IMG/VR virus record: IMGVR_UViG_3300031758_000682
Location: 1-21,170 of that record
Length of the DNA: 21,170 bases
Direction: 5' to 3' (one strand)
From: a virus
Made by a program: the position numbers and the translations under genes. The notes below the pieces were generated by a model. It was not told where the DNA came from. It ran no database searches and saw only the letters and a program-made list of their open reading frames with translations. Positions 1-6,704 of this stretch are shown in pieces. The first letter of the stretch is position 1. Each line of letters starts with the position of its first letter.

Positions 1-2
1 CT

Positions 3-353
3 TTGATAGCAAGTGGTAGGCCTTATGTTATTGAGAATGTACCAGGCTCACCACTTATTAACCCAATACAGATGTGTGGTTCATCCTTTGGATTAAAGGT
101 TAGAAGGCACAGATTATTTGAGAGCAATCTACAATTAAAAGGATCTGTTTGTAATCATAAGGAACAAGGCAAACCAGTTGGTATCTATGGTTCTATGAGA
201 GATGAGATACCTAACGGCGGTCATACTGCTAAGAGTATTGAACAAGCAAGAGAAGCAATGGGAATTGATTGGATGATATGGGGTGAGTTAGTTGAAGCTA
301 TACCACCTATTTATACTAAAGAAATTGGCACACAGATTTTAGATCTGATATAA
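3..353 (+). CDS. C5-cytosine DNA methyltransferase, C-terminal part (5' end outside window)
   Basis: This enzyme family transfers a methyl group from S-adenosylmethionine to C5 of cytosine in DNA. The reading frame is open at the left window edge, so only about the last 116 residues are visible. They contain the ENV motif (VIENVPGSP, motif VI), an RRHRLFE segment matching motif VIII (QxRxR-like), and a C-terminal WGELVEAIPPIYTKEIG segment matching motifs IX-X. The PCQ catalytic loop (motif IV) would lie upstream. The gene points toward the minus-strand early operon and is followed at once by a strong hairpin at 382-416. A phage copy probably protects phage DNA from host restriction. Family assignment is secure; the target sequence cannot be deduced. 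Confidence 0.85.
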   Translation: MIASGRPYVIENVPGSPLINPIQMCGSSFGLKVRRHRLFESNLQLKGSVCNHKEQGKPVGIYGSMRDEIPNGGHTAKSIEQAREAMGIDWMIWGELVEAIPPIYTKEIGTQILDLI

Positions 354-381
354 TAGAGTTCCCTTCCTTCCTAGGGACAAT

Positions 382-416
382 AAGCCCCGCAGTTTTGTTC
401 ATTTCCTGCGGGGCTT
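382..416 (+). terminator. Rho-independent terminator after the C5 methyltransferase gene
   Basis: A perfect 11-bp stem (AAGCCCCGCAG at 382-392 paired with CTGCGGGGCTT at 406-416) encloses a 13-base loop. On the plus strand it is followed by the pyrimidine-rich tail TTCTCTAATT. It starts 28 bases after the plus-strand stop codon, so it most likely ends that transcript. Confidence 0.8.
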
Positions 417-428
417 CTCTAATTAGAA

Positions 429-456
429 ACCCCTTCGGGATAGGAACCGAAGGGGT
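429..456 (-). terminator. Hairpin terminator at the end of the minus-strand early operon
   Basis: A perfect 10-bp stem (ACCCCTTCGG at 429-438 paired with CCGAAGGGGT at 447-456) has an 8-base loop. Read on the minus strand, it lies about 40 bases past the last early stop codon (496) and ends in GGGGTTTCTAATT, a modest T-rich tail. With 382-416 it forms a back-to-back pair separating the convergent transcripts. Confidence 0.7.
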
Positions 457-464
457 ATGAAATA

Positions 465-494
465 ATTGTAGCACATTTTTATAAATGTAGCACA
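465..494. promoter_or_regulatory. Paired TGTAGCACA elements with a TACAAT box on the minus strand
   Basis: The 9-mer TGTAGCACA occurs twice in direct orientation (467-475 and 486-494), 19 bases apart, within a larger inverted repeat (AAATAATTGT / ACAATTATTT). Read on the minus strand, the inner copy gives TGTGCTACAAT, an extended -10-like sequence (TGC-TACAAT) just before the hairpin at 456-429. A closely similar arrangement occurs at 11859-11883. It may be an operator pair or a promoter feeding into the hairpin; the sequence alone does not decide. Confidence 0.35.
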
Positions 495-495
495 A

Positions 496-663
496 TTATT
501 TATCGGTGGTGTAGAAGCCACTACCTCTAAAACTTACAGGAGGAGAAGCATAAACCCGCACAGCGAGATCACCACAGCAGAGAGGAATATTCTCATCATC
601 ATAGATAGACCTTTCAACAGACTTAATTAGATTACAGGTGTTGCATCTATATTCGTAGATCAA
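496..663 (-). CDS. FmdB-like zinc-ribbon small protein, 55 residues
   Basis: The frame reads from a TTG at 663 to TAA at 496. The TTG overlaps the TGA stop of the preceding nuclease gene (TTTTGA), and a GGAG Shine-Dalgarno lies about 8 bases upstream, which supports this non-ATG start. The protein begins MIYEYRCNTC and has a second Cys pair (IPLCCGD), giving a CxxC...CC zinc-ribbon pattern. It ends PPVSFRGSGFYTTDK, the hallmark of FmdB-family zinc-ribbon proteins. The biochemical role of phage members is unknown; regulation or nucleic-acid binding is usually suggested. It is the last gene of the early operon, ahead of the hairpin at 456-429. Family call is good, function open. Confidence 0.75.
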   Translation of the reverse strand: MIYEYRCNTCNLIKSVERSIYDDENIPLCCGDLAVRVYASPPVSFRGSGFYTTDK

Positions 664-1052
664 AACTCTTCTCCATCTTTTATATTTAAATAACCAACAG
701 GCTTAGACCTGCTCTTCTTATTAGCAAACTCAGTAGTAATAGGTAGCCACTTGTCCTCCCACTTAGGCATTGGGAGTTTGGAGAGATTAAACCCCCAGAT
801 GCCGTTAGGTGTGGAGTTGATATACCAGGGAGTAAGGGACCTGATACCAGCCGCCATTATGAGAGAGGAGTACTTATGTTCCTCTATTAACAGATCGTCA
901 TAGTGTGTCTTCCTAGATTTCAATTCAATAAACATCTTATGTTCCATACTTACGCAATCAAAACTATCAAACTCATCTTCACTCTTACTCAGATCAGAGA
1001 AGTGAAACTCTCTTAAGTAATCAAATAATTCAGACTCTCTTAAGATATCCAT
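660..1052 (-). CDS. Small PD-(D/E)XK-like nuclease, 130 residues
   Basis: The fold is inferred from a PD-(D/E)XK-type signature: D32 (SFDCVS) followed by E43-x-K45 in MFIELKSRK, then an alpha-helical segment (LLIEEHKYSSLI). A C-terminal part with NGIWGFNLSKL and KWLPITTEF resembles a group of small phage proteins usually left hypothetical. It would be a metal-dependent DNA endonuclease or resolvase-like enzyme. Its ATG overlaps the TAA of the methyltransferase by one base (TAATG), so the two are translationally coupled. That pairing could reflect a modification-sensitive nuclease, host-DNA degradation or recombination. Fold is likely; substrate is unknown. Confidence 0.6.
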   Translation of the reverse strand: MDILRESELFDYLREFHFSDLSKSEDEFDSFDCVSMEHKMFIELKSRKTHYDDLLIEEHKYSSLIMAAGIRSLTPWYINSTPNGIWGFNLSKLPMPKWEDKWLPITTEFANKKSRSKPVGYLNIKDGEEF

Positions 1053-1795
1053 TATATCCTGCTCGCTGCAATGGCACAGTACTCTTGACTGATCTCACTA
1101 CCTATGTAGTTTCTGCCTAGTTTTTTAGCGGCAATAGCAGTAGTTCCTGATCCCATAAAAGGATCATAAACAATATCACCTTCATTGCTCCAAGATAATA
1201 TGTGATCTGATACTAAAGCCTCAGGAAAAACAGCAGGATGATCGGTGTCATTTCTTGCAACAGCTATCTCCCATATGTTATCTCGGTATCTTTCACTATT
1301 TATATTGAATGTTTTTTTCTGTCTTACTTTACCTGTAGTTTTTAGTTTAGCTGTGTAATCATAAAGTTCACCAGCTCTTTTATTAGGTTGCATTAAAGGA
1401 TTAAAAGTTTTAGGTTGTCCTTTAGATAAGACAAACATATACTCAAAGACACAAGAGTATCGCTTGTGCTTGAACTTAGGCATTGGATTTGTTTTGCGCC
1501 AAATCATAGTATCGTGCAAGTTAAAGCCTGCTTCCTTTAATCCAAGTGCTTGCCTAAAAGATGTGCCAGTCTCACTGCCCTTTACAGTTTCATCTCCTAC
1601 TATCCATACCAATACACCACCTTGTTTAGTAATGCGATACAGTTCTTTAGATGTATTTTCAAAATCAAAAGAGTATCCATTGTAAACTCTAAGTGAGTCA
1701 TAAGGTGGAGATGTAATAGTTAAATCTATAGAGTTATCATCCATAGATTTCATAGTGTCTAAACAATCTTCATTGTAAATTATGTTTATTGCCAA
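1052..1795 (-). CDS. Beta-class DNA methyltransferase (N4-cytosine or N6-adenine)
   Basis: The catalytic motif IV TSPPY (residues 28-32) comes first, and the AdoMet-binding motif DPFMGSGTT (residues 211-219) follows near the C-terminus, which is the beta-class order. TSPPY is more typical of N4-cytosine enzymes, but N6-adenine specificity cannot be excluded. At 247 residues the protein is compact yet complete, with a variable middle presumed to recognise DNA. Its start overlaps the end of the sigma-like gene by 10 bases, and its stop overlaps the nuclease start by one. With the C5 enzyme at the left edge, the phage carries two DNA methyltransferases of different chemistry, presumably for restriction evasion. 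Confidence 0.9.
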   Translation of the reverse strand: MAINIIYNEDCLDTMKSMDDNSIDLTITSPPYDSLRVYNGYSFDFENTSKELYRITKQGGVLVWIVGDETVKGSETGTSFRQALGLKEAGFNLHDTMIWRKTNPMPKFKHKRYSCVFEYMFVLSKGQPKTFNPLMQPNKRAGELYDYTAKLKTTGKVRQKKTFNINSERYRDNIWEIAVARNDTDHPAVFPEALVSDHILSWSNEGDIVYDPFMGSGTTAIAAKKLGRNYIGSEISQEYCAIAASRI

Positions 1796-2421
1796 GGTGA
1801 ATCCCCGCCCAAGTTATCTTGCAATCTACGCAAAGCTGAAGTGCATCTGCGATCAGCAGTGGATACTGCTACCTCTAAGTATTGTGATATCTCTTGAAGG
1901 GTATTGTTATCGTAGTAGCGCATACGAAGTATGATCTTATCTTCTTCTTCTAACTTTAAGTATGATCTCTTTACATCTATTAAGATAGCAAGGAGGTTGC
2001 CACCCTCAGAAGGTGCTGGTTGTTTGCGAGGTTGTCCATCATTTATTAAATCTTGTGCCTGCTCTAGTACAGTTCCTTCTATTACAGATTGTAAGATAGA
2101 TGGCATTAACCTAGCGATAGTTGCAGTATCGTAGAAGATCTCATCAGAGGTATGATAGCCAGCCTTGCGAGCCTTCTCTTTGCGAGCATACTTCTCTGCA
2201 ATTCTACGCATCTGATATGCAATTCTACTTACACTATACTCACGCTTTTCTTTATTCTCTTCATTAAGTTGATCTAAGTATTGACCTTGTCTACCGATAG
2301 CCCAAAGATAAAGCTCTTGCTTTAAATCATCTCGTTCTACCCAACCTTTAAATCTACGAGCAATAGAGTTAGCCACTGCTGGTACTAGGTCAGTCAGTAT
2401 CGGGTGTAATTCTTTAGTCAT
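1786..2421 (-). CDS. Sigma-70-like transcription factor with C-terminal HTH
   Basis: The N-terminal part (about residues 15-85: ARRFKGWVERDDLKQEL, then VSRIAYQMRRIAEKYARKEKAR) resembles a degenerate sigma region 2. After an acidic, Pro-containing linker (about 125-145), residues 155-203 form a sigma region 4-type helix-turn-helix (EEEDKIILRMRYYDNNTLQEI...SVSTADRR-like, here VAVSTADRRCTSALRRL). A product of this kind could redirect host RNA polymerase to phage promoters, acting in the cytoplasm. It lies between the Nmad1-like and methyltransferase genes. No strong Shine-Dalgarno precedes the ATG. The HTH is clear; whether it is a true sigma factor or another sigma-derived regulator is not certain. 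Confidence 0.65.
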   Translation of the reverse strand: MTKELHPILTDLVPAVANSIARRFKGWVERDDLKQELYLWAIGRQGQYLDQLNEENKEKREYSVSRIAYQMRRIAEKYARKEKARKAGYHTSDEIFYDTATIARLMPSILQSVIEGTVLEQAQDLINDGQPRKQPAPSEGGNLLAILIDVKRSYLKLEEEDKIILRMRYYDNNTLQEISQYLEVAVSTADRRCTSALRRLQDNLGGDSPWQ

Positions 2422-2459
2422 CTACTTTTCTACGCTTCTTATCTACTAGGTGTGCTGAA

Positions 2460-2801
2460 TTACTTAGGCCAAGTACCTTCCAAAACCATAATTGCAATAG
2501 CTGAATAGTTAAGTAAATCTACAAAACTATCTCTTAAAGATTCATTCTCAGGTGTTGCACCATTATCTATTAGATGGTTTATACGAGCAGTCTTATCGTG
2601 CATACGCACTCTTAATCCATTAAGCGCACCACCTGGTGCGTTAGAGATATTAGCAGGACCATAATCCTTATGTTTAGATAGAAGTAAATTACCTGCATCA
2701 TCTAATACTTTCCACATATCAGATATAAACTTCTGATTCTTTAGATCAGCAAGATCTCCGACAATACGGGTAGTACCATCTTCCCTTAACTCTTCATACA
2801 T
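2460..2801 (-). CDS. Nmad1 (DUF1599)/MazG-like protein
   Basis: The 113-residue product has the conserved KHKDYG segment (43-48), a central GGALNGLRVRMHDKTAR region, and the acidic helix RDSFVDLLNY (90-99), which match the nucleotide modification associated domain 1 family, an all-alpha relative of MazG-type pyrophosphatases. Family members are found in phages near nucleotide or DNA modification genes and are thought to handle nucleotides. The chemistry here is not shown. A GGAGCAG Shine-Dalgarno precedes the ATG, and the start overlaps the primase Toprim gene by 8 bases. The two DNA methyltransferases in the region make a nucleotide-modification context plausible but unproven. Confidence 0.65.
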   Translation of the reverse strand: MYEELREDGTTRIVGDLADLKNQKFISDMWKVLDDAGNLLLSKHKDYGPANISNAPGGALNGLRVRMHDKTARINHLIDNGATPENESLRDSFVDLLNYSAIAIMVLEGTWPK

Positions 2802-3441
2802 TAACTGCTCCTAATATCCGTTTTGTCTCTTCTATCCCTTTTGCTAAGTATAGGTCATTTAGATCCATTCCAGCAGGAAGGACACAGATACTTGCATTGA
2901 TAACTTCTGATGCTACTCTCTTAGAAAACTCAGCTCCTGGATTAGAACCATCCTCTTTAATATCATTATCACCTATAACTAATACCTGTCCATACCCATT
3001 CATTAGCTTTGCATAATGTGGTTTCCAGGCAGCAACACCAGGAACACCAACTGCAGGTATACCTAAAGCACCAGTAGCAATGATGGCATCTAACTCACCT
3101 TCACATACTGCGATAGTATCCTTAGGTTCTAGTAAAGCATTAACATTAAATAGATGGGTCTTCTGACCAGTAGCCATACCATATTTAGGTTTGCCATCAT
3201 CTAATCTTCTAAACTTAAAGCCAACACAAATACCAAGGGCAGTAAAGTAGGGTATAGATAACCAACCCTGATACAACTGATGCTCAGGGATTGGATCAAC
3301 TACTGTACCTAAACTAAAAGACTCAGATATCTCTTTAGATATGCCACGTTCTTTTAGAAAGGTTGCGGTTTCTACGTTTAGACCCTGCTGGTAGCGAGTG
3401 GCCGCTTGTAGATAAGATTTCAATTGCTCTTGCGAGAGCAT
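2794..3441 (-). CDS. DnaG-type primase, Toprim catalytic protein
   Basis: This 215-residue protein carries the catalytic half of a bacterial-type primase. An N-terminal segment (about 1-50, with TATFLKERGIS) and a SIPYFTALGICVGFKFRRLDD region (62-82) lead into a Toprim domain with the glutamate motif CEGELDA (E114), the metal-binding DND (158-160), and DLND (193-196). It would synthesise RNA primers at the phage replication fork. The ATG at 3441 is supported by GGAG eight bases upstream, although this places it 107 bases inside the CHC2 gene in another frame. The two halves are separate genes, as in many actinophages. High confidence for the family. Confidence 0.88.
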   Translation of the reverse strand: MLSQEQLKSYLQAATRYQQGLNVETATFLKERGISKEISESFSLGTVVDPIPEHQLYQGWLSIPYFTALGICVGFKFRRLDDGKPKYGMATGQKTHLFNVNALLEPKDTIAVCEGELDAIIATGALGIPAVGVPGVAAWKPHYAKLMNGYGQVLVIGDNDIKEDGSNPGAEFSKRVASEVINASICVLPAGMDLNDLYLAKGIEETKRILGAVNV

Positions 3442-3712
3442 CTTTAAACTCCAAACTTTCTTTTTCCATTACAACATTGATGGTGTTTCCACCCTTACCG
3501 CAGGTATGACAAAAGTATAGGTTCTCCACTGTGTTCATCACTGCTGACTTGCGAGAGTCATCGTGCATCACACACCTAACTGAACTTGCTCTACCCTCTT
3601 TTACTTCTCCACCATAAAACTGTACTACTACTCCGATTGGGATTGACTTTGCATCGGTGTCGTTGCTTCGTCTGTTTGTTCGTTTACTTCTTGACCAGTC
3701 TTGTCCTGGCAT
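3335..3712 (-). CDS. Primase zinc-finger (CHC2) protein
   Basis: The 125-residue product holds a CHC2-type zinc finger with C47, H50, C68 and C71 (VRCVMH and YFCHTCGKGG), the DNA-binding module that lets DnaG primases choose initiation sites. The following helix (SLEFKDALARAIEIL, 86-100) is typical of phage primases. The tail is strongly basic (KRRNRNLSKRTWHI) and ends naturally. A GGGAG Shine-Dalgarno sits five bases before the ATG. The catalytic Toprim domain is encoded by the overlapping downstream gene, so primase works as two polypeptides here, unless a frameshift product is also made. Confidence 0.85.
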   Translation of the reverse strand: MPGQDWSRSKRTNRRSNDTDAKSIPIGVVVQFYGGEVKEGRASSVRCVMHDDSRKSAVMNTVENLYFCHTCGKGGNTINVVMEKESLEFKDALARAIEILSTSGHSLPAGSKRRNRNLSKRTWHI

Positions 3713-3763
3713 TGCTCTCCCTTATCTAAGCCTTGCATTATCTTAGTAGTGGTTATCTGTCCA

Positions 3764-4123
3764 CTAGGTATTGGCATACTTATCCTCCAACCATTGCTGT
3801 AAGTCTTGGACCACCCAAGCCTGTTCTATCCCTGCACTTCTTCTTTTAACTACTACATAAGATAGTGGTGCTGGTTTAATACCTCTAGCAGTAGCATAGT
3901 TCTGAGCTTCAACAACTGCTTCTCTCCAGAACTGAGGTAGGTTTAACACCTTTGTATTCTTTAACTCCAAGATAAAAGTTTCTCCAGCAATAATAACTAC
4001 TAGATCACCCTCATCCTTTTGTCCTGATAAGCGTAAGCGCTCAGCATTAACACCCTTAGATCTAAACCATTTCATTACATCTAGTTCAAAGGATGCACCC
4101 TTGCGTTTATTCTTTGCGCTCAT
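3764..4123 (-). CDS. Hjc-like PD-(D/E)XK Holliday junction resolvase candidate
   Basis: The 119-residue protein shows the ordered active-site residues of archaeal-type Hjc and related resolvases: E13 in KGASFELDVMKWF, D40 in GQKDEGDLVV, and E53-x-K55 in FILELKN. It probably cleaves branched DNA during recombination and before packaging. The basic start MSAKNKRKG and the length fit the family. It lies between the small 56-residue gene, which it overlaps by 17 bases, and the primase genes, inside the replication and recombination block. Another phage PD-(D/E)XK nuclease function remains possible. Confidence 0.75.
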   Translation of the reverse strand: MSAKNKRKGASFELDVMKWFRSKGVNAERLRLSGQKDEGDLVVIIAGETFILELKNTKVLNLPQFWREAVVEAQNYATARGIKPAPLSYVVVKRRSAGIEQAWVVQDLQQWLEDKYANT

Positions 4124-4277
4124 CTACCTTAACCTTGTTTACTTTGTATGCTTGCTGACCATCTTCTTCATATACTTCAATAATTCCTGCCTGAATAAGT
4201 ATAGAACTAAAAGCAGCAAAATCACTTTCCAGTTTATTAATTTTCTTTTTGACATACTGTATCTCCGTATTAGCCAT
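4107..4277 (-). CDS. Small hypothetical protein, 56 residues
   Basis: An ATG at 4277 overlaps the TAA of the ATPase gene (TAATG), and the frame closes at TAA 4107, overlapping the resolvase start by 17 bases. The product, beginning MANTEIQYVKKKINKL, has a predicted helical, coiled-coil-like N-terminal half and a C-terminal stretch (GIIEVYEEDGQQAYKV) that could form a small beta or winged unit. It is not a recognised family. The coupling on both sides and the closely packed operon argue that it is real. Confidence 0.65.
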   Translation of the reverse strand: MANTEIQYVKKKINKLESDFAAFSSILIQAGIIEVYEEDGQQAYKVNKVKVDERKE

Positions 4278-5125
4278 TAGCCTACCTTGTCTCTCATACT
4301 CTCAAACCTTGCATCTCTACCAAGCATACGACCATACTCATCAGCATCGCTGATCTGACAAGAACCATAACTAGCAAACAAAGATACATAGTCTTTACCA
4401 TCTGCGCTGTGCTTACCAAAGCGATTCTTAACTGCAGCAATTCTAAGCAACTGTCCTATAGGTTCATAGCCCAGTGTTAATATCATTGCAGGTAGTTGAG
4501 ATACCTTACCGTGAATAGATCTACGAGCAGGTGGTTCAGTGGTAGAGCCATACTCAGACTGTTCGCTAACGTGATGAAGAACCATTACACAAGCCTCAGT
4601 CTGTCTAGCCATATCGTGCAGTTCAACCATAATGGCTCGCAGTCCTGCCCACTCATTGTCTGATTCAGCTACCACATTCATAAGGTTATCTATAATAATT
4701 AACTCTGGTGGAATACCATAAAGTTCTATATAAGCCTTGATCTCTAACTCAATATCATCTAGTGATGGTGATGAGTCAAAGACCCACTGTATATTTTTTA
4801 CCTTATCAAACTTATCATCATAGTACTTACTATTCTTGGTTAAGTTTTCTTCTACCAGAGTTTGATTATGACCTGAGATATGTGCTGCAGTTCTCATCAT
4901 TACTGTAGCAACATCAGTATCTGCAGAAAAGAAAAGCGTTGGAACATTAGCCTTGATCGCATAGATCAAAGCAAACATAGACTTACCAGCGTTTGGAGCA
5001 GCAGCAATCATACAGACTTGACCTCTTCTAAACCTTATCTGTTTAGACTTTAAATCATTCCAGACGATAGGCAAAGGGGTAGCCTTTGTTGTCGTACTCT
5101 TCCAAGCTCTGTTTAAGTTAAGCAA
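4277..5125 (-). CDS. RecA/DnaB-like replicative ATPase (helicase-type)
   Basis: This 282-residue single-domain P-loop ATPase has Walker A APNAGKS (43-49), Walker B LIIIDN (142-147) and a VLHHVSEQ segment (183-190) that fits the sensor position of RecA/RepA-like helicases. The C-terminal part includes AAVKNRFGKHS, typical of DnaB/RepA-type proteins, where a basic finger contributes in trans. There is no separate DnaB N-terminal domain, so it is a minimal helicase or RecA-like loader. It would act at the phage fork together with the split primase encoded downstream. It overlaps the WhiB stop by 8 bases. Confidence 0.8.
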   Translation of the reverse strand: MLNLNRAWKSTTTKATPLPIVWNDLKSKQIRFRRGQVCMIAAAPNAGKSMFALIYAIKANVPTLFFSADTDVATVMMRTAAHISGHNQTLVEENLTKNSKYYDDKFDKVKNIQWVFDSSPSLDDIELEIKAYIELYGIPPELIIIDNLMNVVAESDNEWAGLRAIMVELHDMARQTEACVMVLHHVSEQSEYGSTTEPPARRSIHGKVSQLPAMILTLGYEPIGQLLRIAAVKNRFGKHSADGKDYVSLFASYGSCQISDADEYGRMLGRDARFESMRDKVG

Positions 5126-5375
5126 TTTCTTCTTCTCTTATAATAATGTTTCTTTGTCTACGGATTGCTCTACGATCTTTTTCTGATAGACCGCCCCATA
5201 CTCCGTATCTCTCATTTTGTATGCCCCACTCTGCACATTCTTGCTGGTGGGGACATAACTTGCAGACATTTTTAAGTTGTCTTATAACAGATAATGAATC
5301 TCCTACTTCGGGAAAGAAGAGATCTACTGAGATCTCTGCACAAGAGGGGTTCTCAAAACTACGAGGCCCCCGCAT
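5118..5375 (-). CDS. WhiB-family iron-sulfur transcription factor
   Basis: Four conserved cysteines (C12; C38-x2-C41; C47) would bind a [4Fe-4S] cluster, followed by the family signature GVWGG (58-62) and a basic C-terminal tail (SEKDRRAIRRQRN). WhiB proteins are essentially restricted to actinobacteria and their phages, where they partner with the primary sigma factor region 4 to alter transcription. This is the clearest host-range clue in the window. At 85 residues it is full length. It lies between a small Cys-containing protein and the replicative ATPase. It could reprogram host transcription together with the sigma-like product encoded downstream. Confidence 0.92.
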   Translation of the reverse strand: MRGPRSFENPSCAEISVDLFFPEVGDSLSVIRQLKNVCKLCPHQQECAEWGIQNERYGVWGGLSEKDRRAIRRQRNIIIREEEIA

Positions 5376-5378
5376 TGT

Positions 5379-5750
5379 TTATCTAATCCAAACTGTATCG
5401 CACTTATCTGTAGCACCTTTAGGTGCAGCGCACATCCATCCCTTCCAAGGACCCTTAGTTCCTTGTCCAGATCTAAAACTCATAGTGCCGTGCTTACAAT
5501 CAGGTGCATCACCTGATGGTGCTGACACTGTTGTAGCGCCTAATGTTTTCTTAGCATAAGCAACTGCTCCATTAGTTGATTGAGCAGTAGCACCAAGAGC
5601 GCTACCAGTTGTAGTAATTAGTGTTGATAGATCAGCAATTGAACCAAGAGATGCCTCTAATTCAGCCTGATTTGTTGCATATAGATTCACTAAAGTTCCA
5701 TCAGCTAACTTGTAGTTGATCTGAAACTTTGTTGATTCAGGTGCAGCCAT
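5379..5750 (-). CDS. Hypothetical protein with C-terminal Cys/His cluster
   Basis: The N-terminal 45 residues (FQINYKLADGTLVNLYA, then a helix) look like a small alpha/beta fold. A Ser/Thr/Ala-rich linker follows (about 46-80), and the C-terminal region has C85-x-H87, C107 and C117 in CKHGTMSFRSG and GWMCAAPKGATDKC, a probable zinc site. Proteins of this shape occur beside Cas4/RecB-like exonucleases in actinophages, suggesting an accessory role in DNA recombination or single-strand binding, but this is inference from context only. It starts directly after the exonuclease stop, with no spare sequence. Confidence 0.6.
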   Translation of the reverse strand: MAAPESTKFQINYKLADGTLVNLYATNQAELEASLGSIADLSTLITTTGSALGATAQSTNGAVAYAKKTLGATTVSAPSGDAPDCKHGTMSFRSGQGTKGPWKGWMCAAPKGATDKCDTVWIR

Positions 5751-6704
5751 TTATTTTCCTCCAGTTTTTATATTTAATCTAGCGAAAGGTTGTCCCTCCA
5801 CCTTTGGTACAAAGCCTAGTAGTTTTTCTACTTCGGCTGTGTTAACTGTAGACCTACCATTAACAGTTGTCCAGGTAATCTGTACACCACTAGCAGTCTC
5901 TCCAGTTATACCGTCAAACGCGGTTCGTAATGAGTCTCGTTTTTCGGTCAACTCTTTTATCTGTTGATCAAGTTGTAAGTACATCAAGGCTGAATGATCA
6001 ACACTACTGTCTTCTATAACAGGCAGTTCATCCTTGATACGTTCTTTTTTTAATCCGTAACATCCAATCTCTCCTGTTTCATCAAAGTACTTGCAATAAG
6101 ATTTGCAGTAATTCTGATCTCTCTCAGGATCTGGTGCTACTTGCGACTCTTTAACTGCGCTCAACCAGTTAAGAGCTTCTTCAGCAATAGTAGGGTCATA
6201 AGGTTCAGAGTGGACAACTACATCTCTCTCATCGCCATCTCTTGCTATGGCTACCAAGTTGACAGTTCTAGGCTTCCCCTTCCCAGACTTGTCTAATAGG
6301 TAGCCATAGACTTGAACCTGCCAACGTTGTTGATTAGTTGGAAAGTAAGAAAGGTTTTGTTTCTTAACAGTCTTCCAATCAATAACATCGCCAGTCTCTG
6401 GAATGAATAGATCTATATGCGCTTTCATCCCAGAATACTCAACTGCAGTTTCAACCCAATACTTCTCACCCTTTGGATCAATACTGCGTATTGCTTCTTC
6501 AATAGTAGCGTGGATAGCAGTACCCATAATCGCTGCTAACTTTAATTCGTTCTCATTAGTTTCAGGTTGATCGTTAAGACGATACCAAACTTTTCTACGG
6601 CAACCACCTAACTCTGATGGACCTACCTGTGTCTGTTTAGATCTAGCCCTACCAGCATCTTTAGCTCGTAGAACATCAATCAATAACTGCTTTGGATCGC
6701 TCAT
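5751..6704 (-). CDS. Cas4/RecB-like PD-(D/E)XK exonuclease
   Basis: The nuclease core shows GTAIH (63-67), D100 in KAHIDLF, and D111-W-K113 in VIDWKT followed by QVQVYGYLL (131-139), the RecB motif series. Four cysteines (C37 in GGCRRK; C202, C206 and C217 in YCKSYCKYF and IGCYG) match the iron-sulfur staple of Cas4/AddB-type nucleases. It likely resects double-stranded ends for phage recombination or degrades host DNA. The first in-frame start is GTG 6710, but AAGGGG lies six bases before ATG 6704, so ATG is preferred. It overlaps the preceding small gene by 29 bases. Residue numbers count from the GTG. Confidence 0.85.
   Translation of the reverse strand: MSDPKQLLIDVLRAKDAGRARSKQTQVGPSELGGCRRKVWYRLNDQPETNENELKLAAIMGTAIHATIEEAIRSIDPKGEKYWVETAVEYSGMKAHIDLFIPETGDVIDWKTVKKQNLSYFPTNQQRWQVQVYGYLLDKSGKGKPRTVNLVAIARDGDERDVVVHSEPYDPTIAEEALNWLSAVKESQVAPDPERDQNYCKSYCKYFDETGEIGCYGLKKERIKDELPVIEDSSVDHSALMYLQLDQQIKELTEKRDSLRTAFDGITGETASGVQITWTTVNGRSTVNTAEVEKLLGFVPKVEGQPFARLNIKTGGK

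Noticed and set aside
3335-3441. Primase split as a sequencing frameshift
   Set aside because: Each half has a natural start with its own Shine-Dalgarno and a natural end, and split primases are common in actinophages.
3628-3738. 36-codon Gln/Glu-rich ORF overlapping the CHC2 gene
   Set aside because: There is no Shine-Dalgarno, and it lies almost wholly within a well-supported gene in another frame.
5146-5559. Plus-strand ORF of 137 codons over WhiB and the adjoining gene
   Set aside because: It lies opposite two supported genes, has no homology signal and no Shine-Dalgarno.
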